64,000 nt of DNA, taken from assembly GCF_027744825.2 (NCBI RefSeq), contig NC_071345.1, forward strand, positions 10,816,001 to 10,880,000, in the 5' to 3' direction. A program made the translations under genes and the position numbers. This DNA is from Synchiropus splendidus. Taxonomy: Eukaryota; Chordata; Actinopteri; Syngnathiformes; Callionymidae. Below are positions 9,700 through 22,900 of this stretch, piece after piece. The notes under the pieces are model-generated. The model saw nothing but the letters and a program-made list of their open reading frames with translations, did no database searches and was not told where the DNA came from. Every line of letters starts with the position of its first letter. The first letter of the stretch is position 1.

Positions 9700-12600
9700 A
9701 TTTTTTTTGCCTGGCCAGGTCCTAGCCACGACACAAATGGGAGTTCTGCTGAGAGAACCTCAGGTTACGGAAGTGCCGTGGCTCCACCAAGCTAGCTATC
9801 TGGCGCCCAGTCACCCAATGAGAAGGCAGCTTCTCTGCTGTGGCTAGATTTTCCAGTTCACATTTAAAGGAAGCAGTAAACCAAGGAGAGGTTATCTGAC
9901 CAACATCTCACGCTTGCTCATTATTTCATCTCTCTTCCTTGTTTCGGTGTCGCGCGACTTTCATCTGACGGACTGGTGCCTGAGCTGCCGGTTTCATCGT
10001 AATCTTGACGCTACAGAGTACAAAGCGATTCAACGTCAAGCCAAGTGTTTTTGAGGTTCTGAGCCACGTTGCTTCTGAGGTGCCGCCGGAGGCGCCTGCT
10101 GCTCAAGACTAGTGTTGAAGGCGCCTGCTGTCCTGCACCCGTAAAGAGGGGTCAGGCTATTGCTATTGCCTCACATTAATATCACACCTCTCACTGCAGA
10201 ACCACTCGTCCCAATGATATATTTCTATTTAACATGATTATTTTTTCCTATATTTTTCCCACTAAGGGCCCCTCACTCTGTGGTTCAAGTAATGTGGAGC
10301 ACACTTCCCCTAACCAAAAGTAGTACACTTGAAGTTCAAGTATAAGTAGAGCAAGTGTAATACCAACCATATGCTTCTAGATTATTGATTTAATAGATCT
10401 TCATTGTAAATTTGAACCTTTTAAGTTTACAAAAGTACACACTGAAGTATACTCCAAACCACATTCTAGTGGTTTACTAGAAAGTATACAATACTTCTTT
10501 AGATTAAATAGATTTTTTTTTTGTTTACTAAAGCTATACTTTCAAGTATTCATATGTAGTGTACTACTTCTCATTCACATTTCAAATCATTCATATATAT
10601 TTTACAGCCACACTATTGAAAATGAAAATATCTGTGAAAATGTCTGTCATGCAGTACACATTCACCTCCCTGTTGTGTACAGTTGGCAATCACTAAAGAG
10701 TACAGTGCAATACATGCCACCTATGGTTGACGGCAGGGGGTCAGACTCACAGTGACCAACAATTATGTAGTACTTCAATGAAAGTACTTATCAACCACAG
10801 TTAAATGAGAAGTAAACAATAACAGAGTAAGTATCTGTCTGCTTTCTGCACCCAGTCATCCACTCCCATGATCCTTTGCTTCTGGATCGCCTCAATAATA
10901 TAGTTGAAAAAAAGTAACACTTAAAATCAATTTTATTGCGTATACTTGGGCATAAGTATGCTTCACAGTGCTGTTTAAAATTCAGGTATACTTCCGCAGT
11001 TTTAGTATAAGATACGTATACTCACACCATCTGTGACGGGAGTCGATATCAGAAACTGGAATCTTGGTCTTTTGTTTTTGTTTGGTTGCAACTTCTTCAT
11101 CACCGCTTGGTAACTTGACACAGGGATTCAGACATTTCCGTCATGTGACTGTACCTCATCCGACACCAGCAGACCACGTCACACCTGACAACTTTTGACT
11201 CATAGGTCAAACTCCCGTCCTCGGTCAGAAGACATTATATTAATATTTCTACAGTGGTGTCTTGTCCTGGCAACTTTTTAATCTCAGCAAATGACAGAGT
11301 CTAAAAGTGTCTGTAACTGACACTATTGTTGACAAATGGCTTGGTTAATCTCATATTTATAGATGAATAAGTACTCTTGTTGCAGCAAATGAATCGGAAA
11401 GAGGCGCCAGAGTAATCCAGTATTTATTTGTCGCAGTCCTCAAAGAAGACATTGCATCAATGGAAGCAAATGCAACCCAACACTCACCCTCGGCCTTGAA
11501 CCGCATGTAGTGACTTGCAGGTTTGTGTAATAAACTTCGGATTTGAGTCTAAAATGCTACATCCAAACGCCACACAATAATTCATTTTTTTCACCCGCAA
11601 TCCGAGGCAGTACTGAACTGACACAGTCATGTTAAAATTCTATATGTATAGACACTATCTCTTAGCAGACAAAAGATATGGTTGAAAAGATTGCGGCAAA
11701 ACTTGAGGAAGAGATGCCAAACGTTCCCTGAGCAGCTTGTTTTCACTGTTGAGGAAATACAAAAAAATCTCAGGTTTAACTTCTACCACTCATGTTGTGT
11801 TTTGATCTTTAAATAATGCTTAAGTTTTTAAATAAAAAAACATAAACAGTTCAAACAACTGCAGTGTCTTCCAGTCGTCCAAAGACGCACTAAACTGCAT
11901 GAATGAAAGTGATTCCTGATCCTAAATCCCAAATAACAGCTACAAAACATGCATTTTAATGCTGCTTCAGGACCTTGACTTGAATGTCATCACTTGTCCG
12001 TGGGGTTTTAATCTTTGGTTGTTGGTGCTAACAGCATCTTTAGCTAATAGAGTCTCCAGTTAGAAGCCATTAGAGGTGTGAACAGTCGAAGCGTCTATTG
12101 GTCCCCCAGCTTCCTCACCATGACCCACTTGGACTCAACAACAACAACAACAACACTGTTTACTACACCCAGTTGCCACCTGTTCATCTTGGGACTTTTT
12201 ATGAGATGACACAACAAAGCAAGTCGATTTAATGGTGTCACCTTTGACGTGGCTCTTCAGATAAACAAGAGTTGAAACACAAGGTGAGAGGACGCTCATT
12301 ACTGCCTTCTGGAAGATGGGAATATTTTCCATCCTTGTTTTTAACCCTTTGCACCTTAGAACTAGCTTGAAGTTGAAAATCGAGGCGTAAAACCGACTGA
12401 TTCAGTTTATTTATTTAAGAACACAGGCGTGTGTTCTGTCAACAGCCTACGCTAGAGAACAAAGACAAACATTTGGGTTTGGCCAGTCTGACCTATATTT
12501 CCGTGGCATGGATTGTGACTGAAGAGAACGGGAGCATGTCTTCACCTCTTACCTGCTTGTGTGGTGTTTATGTTTCCCTCGCGGACACAAAGGCAATGAC

Positions 12601-15600
12601 CTGGTTCCAAACTATCCATTGGCAGATTGTGCGCATCAGTGTGTTTTAGAGGTAAAGTCACCGTAGATGTAGAAACTAATGGAAAAATTTCAGTTTGCTA
12701 ACTGAAATTTAAAAAATCCAATAAACAAAAATGAAAAGTTTTCTTAAAATGGTAATGAAACTGCGTTGTCTGTTTACTAAACGAACGAAAACTATGTTGA
12801 AATTGTCCTTTGTTTTTGTCTTTGTTTATTTCATAAGGAAGCGTCTTGAGATGATTGAAAATACGTTTTTATTTTGACAGGTTTTGCGACAGCTGTCGGC
12901 CAGGTGCGGCATGTCTTGGCGTGACTTGTGTGGACGACCTTGACCTGACAACGCTGACTAGTGCGATGGTCGTCGTTGGGCAAAAGCATCATCTGTCCAA
13001 ACTTAATGCTTTTTTTTTCACCTGGTGTCTTCTGTTGAGTGTTCACTACTGACTATTTTTGTCCATTTCAATGTTTTGTACTTCAATCTTCAATTGAAGG
13101 GAAAAAAACAAGGAACTAAAACTGATAAAAACTCGACTGAAAGTAATCGTTTTTCAAAAACTGAAACTCATTACAACCACCCACGCCACTGTAAACTTTT
13201 TTCAAATTGAATTTGAAAGACAAAAATTGAAAACTAAATAAAAGCAAAAACTAATGGAAAAAATTGTGACCTAGTTCAGAGGACCAACATCTGTCACTCT
13301 GTGACACTGTTCTCTGAAGCCTGTCGGCCTGTTGAAACCCATCCGTTGGCCAGTGGGTGATACTTTGTGGAGACCTCCTGTAACCTACAGTACCGGAGTA
13401 CACACAAGTCACGCCTTGAAAAAGACAGCAAGCTGATGGTATCATCGCAAGCATTTCAGCTGAAGTATGAGTCCGCATGTTCGGCTGGTCCAGTTCTATC
13501 CATCCACTTGTGAGCAGCCGACTTTCTTTGTTTTTCCAAGAGGCAGTTTTACATCAAACCCTTTTACATCAAATACTAATGTTTTCTGTCACATGTAGCT
13601 GTACCGGAACATTCATGCTCAGGTTTCCTCCCAGAGTCAAGAGACAGCCACAGCTGTGACTGTGTGAGTGGTTGTCTGTCGTCATGTGGCCTGCCCTGGG
13701 TGTAGCTCCGCCTCTTGTCCTGTGTAGCTGGGATTTTCTCGAGTAACTGAAGAGAATAAAGGTGTAATAGATGAATGGTTATGTCAATCCCCTTTAATGC
13801 TTTGTAAATTATATTGCTACTTGTCTTCATTATTGAGACATTGCTTACAGTTTAATAACAATATAACAGAGCGTTGTTCATTTCGTGTGCTCTCCAACGA
13901 TTCTACAGTTATTTAAGAAGACTTTTTCTGGCTTTTTTGTTGAGAATCTATTATTAGAATCAAAGAGTGAGGTGACATTTCAGAATCCTGAGCTGATGAG
14001 GAACTTAGTCACCATGCTTTTGGCTGAAATTCACGATTATGCAACGGCACTTCTTGACAGATCCTTCCAGTCAGTGGCCGAGCAAGACTCAATGTGCCAG
14101 TCTGCGTGAGACTCAAACATAGGTTAAGGCTTTAACCATGAATTGAGCATTGTGTTCATCTTTTCCACCTGTCATTCTGCGACATGAAACCAAAAACCAC
14201 TCGCACCAGGAAGTAGACAAATAAAAAAGGATCCTTCATTTGATGAGGAGTCATTTCTGAAATTCCTCCCCCCCCACAGTCGGAATTACTTTCCAAATGA
14301 CTCTCATAACTCTTCATGAATGCTTCCTTTTGTTGGTATGATCAAAGCCAGTCACGGAATATAGATGTTAAAATAGATGGTGACGTTGTTTACCTCAGAA
14401 CACTAGATGTCACACAGACTAGAACCACTGCAGGAGACAGTTACTGCGTCTACATACCGGAAAGAACCTTATTGTTAAATACACCATTATTCAAGTCATA
14501 GATATTTTTGTAACTTTTACAAAGAAGCAGTTTTACATCAAATACTAATGTTTTCTGTCACATTCACGCTCAGGTTTCCTGGAGAAGCTTTTAAATAATA
14601 AAACCACAGACAGATATAAATGCATTTGCTGCATCTTCATACCGGAAATAACCTTTTTGTTAAAGACACATTTACTCTACTGCTACCTCTCTCAATAATT
14701 ATTGGAGGTGTGGGAGTACATGTATCGAGTATTAAAAAGCATGGCTACTCAACTGTCAAGTCATGATCCAGCATATGTTTTTCCCATTGTTTACCCTCTT
14801 CTTTATGTACAGTATTGAAAACACTGGACAACCAAGTTATTGCCATTCGTAGGCATAGAAGCAGCGTCTGGCCCAGCACAGCTACAGCTGAGGCTTCACT
14901 GCAGCTCCATCACGTCGTGTCTTCCACATTCACGTCTACCTCTGATCGAACAGATAATGAGTTCATTCCAGGTGAGAGTCAGACCTGACATGGCTTTGTG
15001 CGTGTGTTTGAATGTGACTGCGCCTGTCACTGTTTACTGACCGGCCGTCTAATATTTCTCTGAATAAATAGACAGACAGGTGGAAGCCAAAAGTCCATGT
15101 CAATGAAGAGTCTTGCCTGATGTCCCTGGCCTCATGTGATGAATGAGTCATATATATGGTGCTGAGACAACACAAATAGAGCACACATTCACAGCCACGA
15201 TTCCAGTGTTAAAAATGAGAGGATTCTCCATCGACGGATGTTTTCAGGACCCGCCAGTGTATCATTGTGTGCTTCGGGTTCCTCCCTTTATGTCACAACA
15301 TGGCCGGGGATTTTCCAGCCTCTGCGCCGCCGAGTTCCTGTCAAATTCAGATTTTGCTGTGAAAACAAGCCAAAACCGCACAGACACACCTGTTTCATCA
15401 TATTGCGTAATTATATGGCAAAATCACAAGAAGTCAATAACGTGCCACCTGCTCTTTCAGACTCACATCTGTTCCTGAGCCGTGAAAAGTGGATTATTAT
15501 CACAGCAATACCTTTAAAAAGTCCAACCCAGGGGTCAGTTGTGGCCCTTGATCAGGAATCTCACAGTTATAATGCTGGAGTGACTCAAAGGTTTGTGCTT

Positions 15601-16090
15601 TCCATGTTTCTAAGAGGATTATTTACACTGTTTTATGATCATTTTATGAGGCCAAACTTGGATGTACTGGACACAGGGAGAGGACCGACAGAGGAGGTGT
15701 TGGCTGGAGACTGTTGGAAGGACAAAGGAGACGTTGGAGGCAGCCAGTGAGGTTCGTGGGTGGAATAGATGAGGATGGAAAGATGGAAGGGATGGGTGTC
15801 TTTGGAGGACAGTGATGATAGGTTATAGGGGTGTAAGCACTTTTATACTGTTTTACTTGAGCTACCAGAAGAGGGCTGTTCTCAGTGGGAAAGAAAACAC
15901 TCTTGGACTAGAGTCAATTACCCACAAATATCTCTCTTGAAGAGTTGCCAGGGCCATTAGAAGCCTGAGCCACATAAAAATGCCATGGTGACTTATGTAA
16001 GGAGCAACACGTTGCAGACATCTCTGCCAGGAACCGGGGATTCAACTTGTCTAACAGGTGTGTGACTCAAAGTATTCCAGTAAGCAGCGC
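9700..16090. other. Gene-poor spacer between TAAR copy C and the ADGRF gene
   Basis: About 6.4 kb with no supported gene. A block at about 10290-11035 is rich in short AGTATACTT/AAGTACACTT-type motifs, typical of a non-autonomous DNA element. Another block at 12660-13260 is rich in ACTAAA/GAAAAC-like runs, also repeat-like. A small ACA repeat lies at 12137-12153. Open frames in this region are short and show no domain, signal peptide or consistent splice partners. Confidence 0.55.
10290..11035. repeat. Degenerate element with many GTATACTT-type motifs
   Basis: The block contains repeated variants of AGTATACTT and AGTACACTT on both strands (for example near 10316, 10440, 10490, 10540 and 10940-11030). 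This looks like a decayed non-autonomous DNA transposon. Boundaries are approximate, and no terminal inverted repeat was proven. Confidence 0.35.
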
Positions 16091-16102
16091 CGCGTCCTCT
16101 TG

Positions 16103-16110
16103 TATTTAAG
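16103..16110 (+). promoter_or_regulatory. Probable TATA box of the ADGRF gene at 16.1-25.1 kb
   Basis: TATTTAAG lies about 30 bp before a plausible transcription start near 16135. A first non-coding exon would end at 16189 (ACAACAG followed by GTAAAC) and splice to an acceptor at 16878-16879, joining the exon that carries the start codon. This is inferred from motifs and spacing. Confidence 0.4.
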
Positions 16111-16140
16111 CATCAGTGAACGGACGAGTCAGTCCTTGAC

Positions 16141-16179
16141 ATGACTGCCAGCAGGGGAGTTTGCTTTATCACAGCCTGA
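16141..16179 (+). promoter_or_regulatory. Possible upstream ORF in the ADGRF 5' leader
   Basis: Inside the proposed first non-coding exon an ATG opens a 12-codon frame (MTASRGVCFITA, then TGA) that ends 10 bases before the splice donor. If the exon is real, this uORF precedes the main ATG at 16924 and could reduce translation. Confidence 0.35.
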
Positions 16180-16923
16180 AGCACAACAGGTAAACAAACC
16201 CTTCTCTGCTTTTATATGGAGAGTTGTGCTAAAACATGCATCTGTTTTTTGAGCTTGTTATTGTCTGAACATAAACATGGACTCTGGGAAAGATCCATGC
16301 ATAAAGATGCATAACATTTCACTTGCTTTGATTCGACGTGTTGCTGAAGTGCCTGGCATAATTGTGACTACAATTATGAAGTCAGACGCAGTTCATTATT
16401 ACTTGTGTTGTGTTGTAGTATTTTTTACGCCAGTGCTTTGGAAGTTGCTTTGTTCATTTAATTGTGTTTTTATGGGGGGAAAAGGTGAACTCTCAATAGA
16501 TGAAATATTTAATCTCAAACTCACTACAGATGAGCTAACTCAGGATTAATGGCAAATAAATCGCACATTTTGCATCTGTTCTCAATGAAACTCAAAGGAA
16601 GATTTTATCAACAGCGGAGAGCTTGTGTTTACCACAAAAACCCAACGTAACAGAAACAAGAACATTGTCTGGAATCACCTCGGAGGCACTGAAAAGCTTC
16701 AAAAACATGTTAAAAGCGCAACATTGTCAGCTTGAATGGCCACTTTTCTGTTCATAAAATCTCCCTTTAACACACTTATCTTCCTTTTTATTCGTTTGCC
16801 ACTAAGTTGTAGATGTTGCATTTGTGTAGCATGCGCCTTCTCTGTTAGAAATATAATCTCATGTTTCACAATTTTGCAGCCTCCGAATTTTGATGTGTGC
16901 TCCAATCTGATGGTGCGTCTGCC

Positions 16924-19900
16924 ATGGCCGTGCGAAAGGCAGCGGGATGCATAATTGTTGTTCTGCTCGTGTACTGCTGTGTGAAGCCCCCACTGCCTCT
17001 GGGTGTCTTTCAGGTAAGGACCTTTTCAATGGCATTTACTCCACTGTGCTCCATGTTAGTGTGCGCTAAATGCTACACACAGTTTTAAGGCGGACTGAAG
17101 AGATGGACAGTCGCTTTCCCATTAAAAGCTATCGTAATCGTTTTAATTGAATTGAATGAACAGTTTTCTCTCCAGTCAACATGGAACCAAGTGCACAAGT
17201 TCCTGGTCGCAGTGCGGATGATAACAACAACAACAAACATGGAGGAATCCCTGAACAAAAGCAAACAAAAGCATCTGTTTGTTTGCTTTTGTTCAGAGAG
17301 CTTTTTCACTACATAATGGCCAGGGTTTCCACTACTCTGAATATACTTGAAATTCTGTAAAATTGAAATTGTTATACAAATATTTTCAAGACAATAAATA
17401 TTATTATTATTATTATTATTTATGATATATTCAGTTTGTCAGTTTTATGAATAAACAATTCTGGAAGTGCAGATTTTTGTTTCTTTAAAAACATTAATAG
17501 AACACTAACACACCGCAGCTTGCAAAACAACTTTGTTTTTAATACAAGGCGAAACTGGAATCCAAATGGTTGAAGCCTTGAGAATCTTTTGTCCATGCAT
17601 GAGATAAGATTCATAAGGATTGAATTGGCGGCTGCACCCAAGATCTATATGCGATATGAAAGGCTTGGTTGTCAAGAAACGTGAGAGACGTGACTGTGTT
17701 ACGCTCACCACCATATTGGAGGCAATTCTTTATCACGATTTATAAATTCCATAACTACATTAAGAAGAGAATATATATCGCTGGATGTCATGAGGACATG
17801 TGTGAAAGTATTTGTGATGTACATGAAGAATATAAAGGCGTTTTCTTTACAGCATTTTGGGATTGATCTTCTGTCACCGACTCATCAGATAGTAAGACGA
17901 TCCAGTAAGTTTTCATCAGTCCATCAATGTGAAAAGGTTTTGTTTTTTCACTTTTTTTTCCCCCCTTCATCTCAGCTCTACCGAATTCCACCGAGTATGA
18001 GGTGGAACTGGTTGTTGAAGTCTTGGACTTGGCACAGTTACGGGTGTTTGTGGCTTTTCTCAATCTTCCTGTGATCCTCACCAACACCACGCAAATTACA
18101 TCTGTGAACATCACAACAGGTTGGACCTTTCTGCCTTACGTCTTGTTGCACATCAACTATTTGTTGACCTTAGTTTGCCTGTGTATCACGGCAGAGTGCT
18201 CACCCACACCAGGCGGGCGCCAGTGCACATGCAGAGACAACTACGCTTTCTCCAGTAACAACTGTCAAAGCGGGTCGGCCTGTGACCCGATCATCGGTGG
18301 CAGGTGCGGATGCATCAGTGGCATCCCGGCCGACGGTCGATACTGCGAGCTGAACACCAGCAGTCCGGGTAAGTTCAGCTGGAATATTAAAGCTGGCACA
18401 TGTATTTCATCAGCAGAATGTAAGTAGAAGTACTCCAGGGTTAAGTGACAGATTCTCTAAATAGTTAACAAGGAACCAAACCCATATCTTTTAAGTTCAG
18501 CTGTGCAGGACTGACTCTGCTGCGCACATGAGGAAGTTGATTTTATCAATTCAGTCATACTTGAAATGCTTCAGGAGGGTGAGAAAGGGCACTTTCTTTT
18601 TGTTCTTTCAGTCTGAACATGATTTTTCAGGATGGAAAATATATGGTAACATGAGTTTCCCCCCCCCCAGCCACACCTTCTACGACTACAGTGGTGACTC
18701 CAACAAAAGCAGAGACGATGCCAACGAAACCAGAGACGACTCCAACAGAAGCCAAGACGACTCCAACGAAACCAAAGACGACTCCAACAAAAGCCAATAC
18801 GGCCGCAGCAAAAACAGGTATGTCATTTTATTGTAGTTTGTCGTGAGCTGCTTTTGTGGATGTCGCCGATGAAAAAAAAGGGTGCGTGACGCCTCCACTC
18901 TAAAGAATGACTGAGTTCTGTTGGCCAACGAACATTTGTTGCAATGGTTTAACGTCTGTGTGGGTTTCATAACTGAAAAAAAGCCTTTTCTCTCCTGAAC
19001 AGAAGAGAAATTAAATGTCACCCTGAACATTGAATTCAAAGACTCCTACAATGACCCGACCAATGACTTTCACCAAGACGTTTTAAATACGGTTAGTTTC
19101 ACATCCTTCCACGTATTCAAAACTACACTGTAAAACAATGTTTTGGTTTTTGTTGTTTTTTTTTTTGCCAAAACAGATTGAGACTGAATTTCAAAAGATT
19201 GACCCGGGGGCACAAGTGAGAAATTTGACATTCAGGTAAGATAGTCCAGTGTAACAGGTGTGTGATGTCAATATTTATTGGACACTTGATGCAGGAGCGG
19301 GAGCACAATTGCCGACTACACAGTGGAAGCTGCTTTTCCAGATCGTAACGTGATCGAAACAGTCGAAAATGGATTAATCAGAGAGCTGGGCAAGACGTAT
19401 GCGGTGATATTTGACAGTAAGTCTGTCCGTTTAAATTGAGAGGGGTGTGAATGTTCATGCCTTATTTTCTTTATTCAAAGGTCCAGAACCTTTGGATTTC
19501 CGTCCAGCTAAGGTCTTCTCTGGGAAGACTGTCACGGCAACATGTGGTCCTCCTTCAGCCAACCTGGATTTCACCAGCGGCTGGACGGCCAAGTGGAGCC
19601 TGAACAACGTCGACATCCAGGAAGACGCAGAACACAGATTCACATTCCAGAACAATGTCTCCAATCTCACAATATTGAAAACGTTCAGAACTGACGTCGG
19701 TAGGAAACCCACTGATTTGACTGTCATAGACTTCACTCTTTTTGATTCTCCTTACTTGTTGCTTTAGGAAACTACGAATGCCGATTGACGTCTGCAAACA
19801 ATTCCGTCTTCCGTCAGAGATTAACTTTCCAGTTGACCGACGCACCACGGATCCAGGTGTCTCCTGTTCTGCAGAAAGTTGCTTGTGACAGAGAAGTGAC

Positions 19901-22900
19901 TGTGGATTTGAAATGCGAGGTTCAAAGCCCTTACACAGTGAGGTTCACACACAACAAGACTGAAGGTAAGCACCAAGAAAAATCCACTGTGGTAACATAT
20001 AAATCTAAAGCTTCACTTACCCTCACTTACAACATGAGCATTTGTTGTTTCAGATGACATGAACACATGCAGTTGTGGCTCATCATTTTACAGTAGCCTC
20101 AAACGTGCTCGTTGAAAAAACTCCTGAGCGTTATTTGAAGGCGGTGATATTATTTCAACCAGAAATATCGATTCTAATGTCTAAAAATAAATGATTATTA
20201 ATAAGAATAAGAATAAAAATAAGAATAAGGAAAAAAAACCTTACTACTTTTAAAGTAGTCTTTGACCTCACTGGTCAAAAGTGGGGGGTTTCAACTCCAA
20301 TACAACTGAAATGAATCAAAACACAAAACTCATGCTAAAACAGAAAAAGACAACAAACCTCATCAGATCAGGAAATGTTTCAATTGTTGACTGTTGATGT
20401 TGTGCTCCACAGCAGCTACAGAGGTCACTTACCTGTTTAGGGTTGAAGACTGTGGCACACCCACAAACAGGTTCACTTGTGAGGTGGTCAAACATCCAGA
20501 GTTCACTCGAGATATCACGGTGGAAATAACAAGGGAGGGTAAGTAAGCTTCAGTGCTGCTTCCAGGCCCAAGTCCAACTAGACGTTTAAAGTCAACTTTT
20601 CCACCCAGAGTTCACGTGTAAGGTCGAGGACGATCCTGTATTTGGCAATGGATTGCTGAATGACGTGGGCAGAGCTCCGTGCGCCGAGAACGAGGACGGA
20701 GAGATAACAGCTGTTTGTAACAGCAGTGGCATGTGGGGAAGTCGAGAGGATACCTGCGTCCTGAAGGTCATCAACGATCTGCTTGAGCAGTCTGAGGTGC
20801 GAGTACCAGATGTTTGGAACATGGACTGTTGCTTTAGTGAGGAGTCACTGCTCACTTTCCTAGTTGACAGTCCAGGTGTTTGGACCCGGTCAGCTTCAGT
20901 CATGGCTCAACAGTGTAGTCAAATTGAAAGCTCTCTCCAGAATTCACATAAGGCCATGTGAGATTTTTCTCAGCTGATCTGTGAAATGGACACCTTCAAG
21001 GCAGACAGACACACAATAGGATGAAACATTCCAGATGGAACGTCAATACAAGCTTCTTGCACATCAGGTTCTTCTGCTTGCATGTCTTGTACATTTGCAG
21101 TCACACTGAGTGAAGGAGGGCATCCACGTGCGACTTGCGGCTTATGATATAATCAGATATCAACCAATGAATTTTAAGTTGTGCCACTTTTTTTCTGTTG
21201 AGTGGTGATGGCGGAAAGAGACACCTACACACATCAACAACTGGGACGAATGAGAGCTGAGCTTCAAAACTTCTCTCCGACAAAGAGCTCATTTCAAAGG
21301 ACTTTACAAACGTATAAACTGTTGGCAGACAACAGCAAAAATAACACTCCCTGCCTAAAGTCAAGACGCTCGGATCAATGCGCGTCATGACACCACCAGG
21401 AAGTCATGTCAGTGGCGTTCCCCGGTTTTAGACAGATCAAAGATTGAAAACATTTAAAGCATTTTGTGAAAAAGGCAACACACACGGAGACAGTTTAAAA
21501 AAGGTAGTCGGAAAAGCTGTTTCTGTCGTCTATATCAGTGATTCTTAACCGTAGGGCCAAGGCCCATGGTTGGGCCCCGAGCGCCCTCTAGAGGGCCGCT
21601 AGAAGGTTTTTGTTTTGCACCTCTGGGCCGTGAGACGCTCAGTTTAAATGCACTTGCCACGTATGGTGGCGTGTAGTGTGTCACTGAATTCACTTAACAG
21701 CTGCAAATTTGTGATTGTTGCCAACAATGGAGAAGTTCTTGAAATGAAAAATTATAAAGAAAGTGATGGTGCCCCCAACAGGAAAAACTGTTCACCTGTT
21801 GGAGCCGTTCTTAAAATTAATCAGAAGATTTTATTACAGTACTTTCATTTACACTTCATATTCTTTAGAGTTTATTTATGAAAAATATTTATTTTATGAC
21901 ATATAGACATTGTTTTATTATATTAATTTTACTCAGAATTTTATTCATGACGTACCATTTTTCCAATTTTCTCAAAAGTTTCAAAAATCTCTGGATCAGC
22001 TGTTTACACAGAGACGGTCTTTAAATTCATGAATCTTCAGAAAGTATCGGATATGGTCACGGAAAGCGCCGGCTCAGTCAGGGAAAGAACAAAAGGAAAA
22101 CAATTAGGTGTAAGTAGTTAAGTAAGTCCGAGTGGAAACCAGACCACACAAGTCTGACCGCTGCACTTCTGCATCCTGTTTTCTTCGTTTGAATCATGAA
22201 GAAGCAGAGCACGTTCGCGCCTGGACACTGAGAACAAAACAAAATATCAGCGCCATGGCCGCCCACCTTCCACACTGAAAATAAATGCGTATACCACCGA
22301 CACATTCAGCGGAAAAATATATAAATAAATAAATGCTCACAACGCTGAAAAATATAGAAATATCTACACTCAACAACTCACCAGGAGTAATAACGCTTTT
22401 CGCTTTTACAGATCGTGAACAGCATCACTTTGCCAACATTCTTGGAGGAAGTTAGGGAGCAAGTCGAGTCGCTGTCAGATGAAGTGAGTGAGTCCGCCAA
22501 CAACATCGACGCCACTGTGGAAATCCTACAAAACATTGGAGAACTGGCATCGTCTGGGAACATATCGCTCGACAAAACCACAATGGAGGTCAGTGAAGGT
22601 CAGCCAGAACAACAGAGACGTCAGCGCTAACCCTCGTTCTCTCTTCCCTTTAGGACTTTCTCAGAACCTCCAGTGTCCTGACCGATGACAAGGCCAAGCT
22701 CTCGTGGGAGGAGCTGAACACAAAAACGGATACGACCCTCACCAGGACGAGGCGAAGTGTGACACCCACCAATGAAAGTACAAGCTCGCTTTTCTTGTTC
22801 TCCATTGAGAGCGTGACGCGGGTCCTCACCAACGACTCCTTCAGCATTTCCACCGACAACATCCTCCTCGATAAAACGACGTACACAGACACCTACAGCG

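Noticed and set aside
21979..22109. Extra exon in the ADGRF intron (VYTETVFKFMNLQKVSD)
   Set aside because: It has acceptor- and donor-like ends but enters in the wrong phase, is 131 nt long (it would shift the frame), and has no counterpart in the paralogue.
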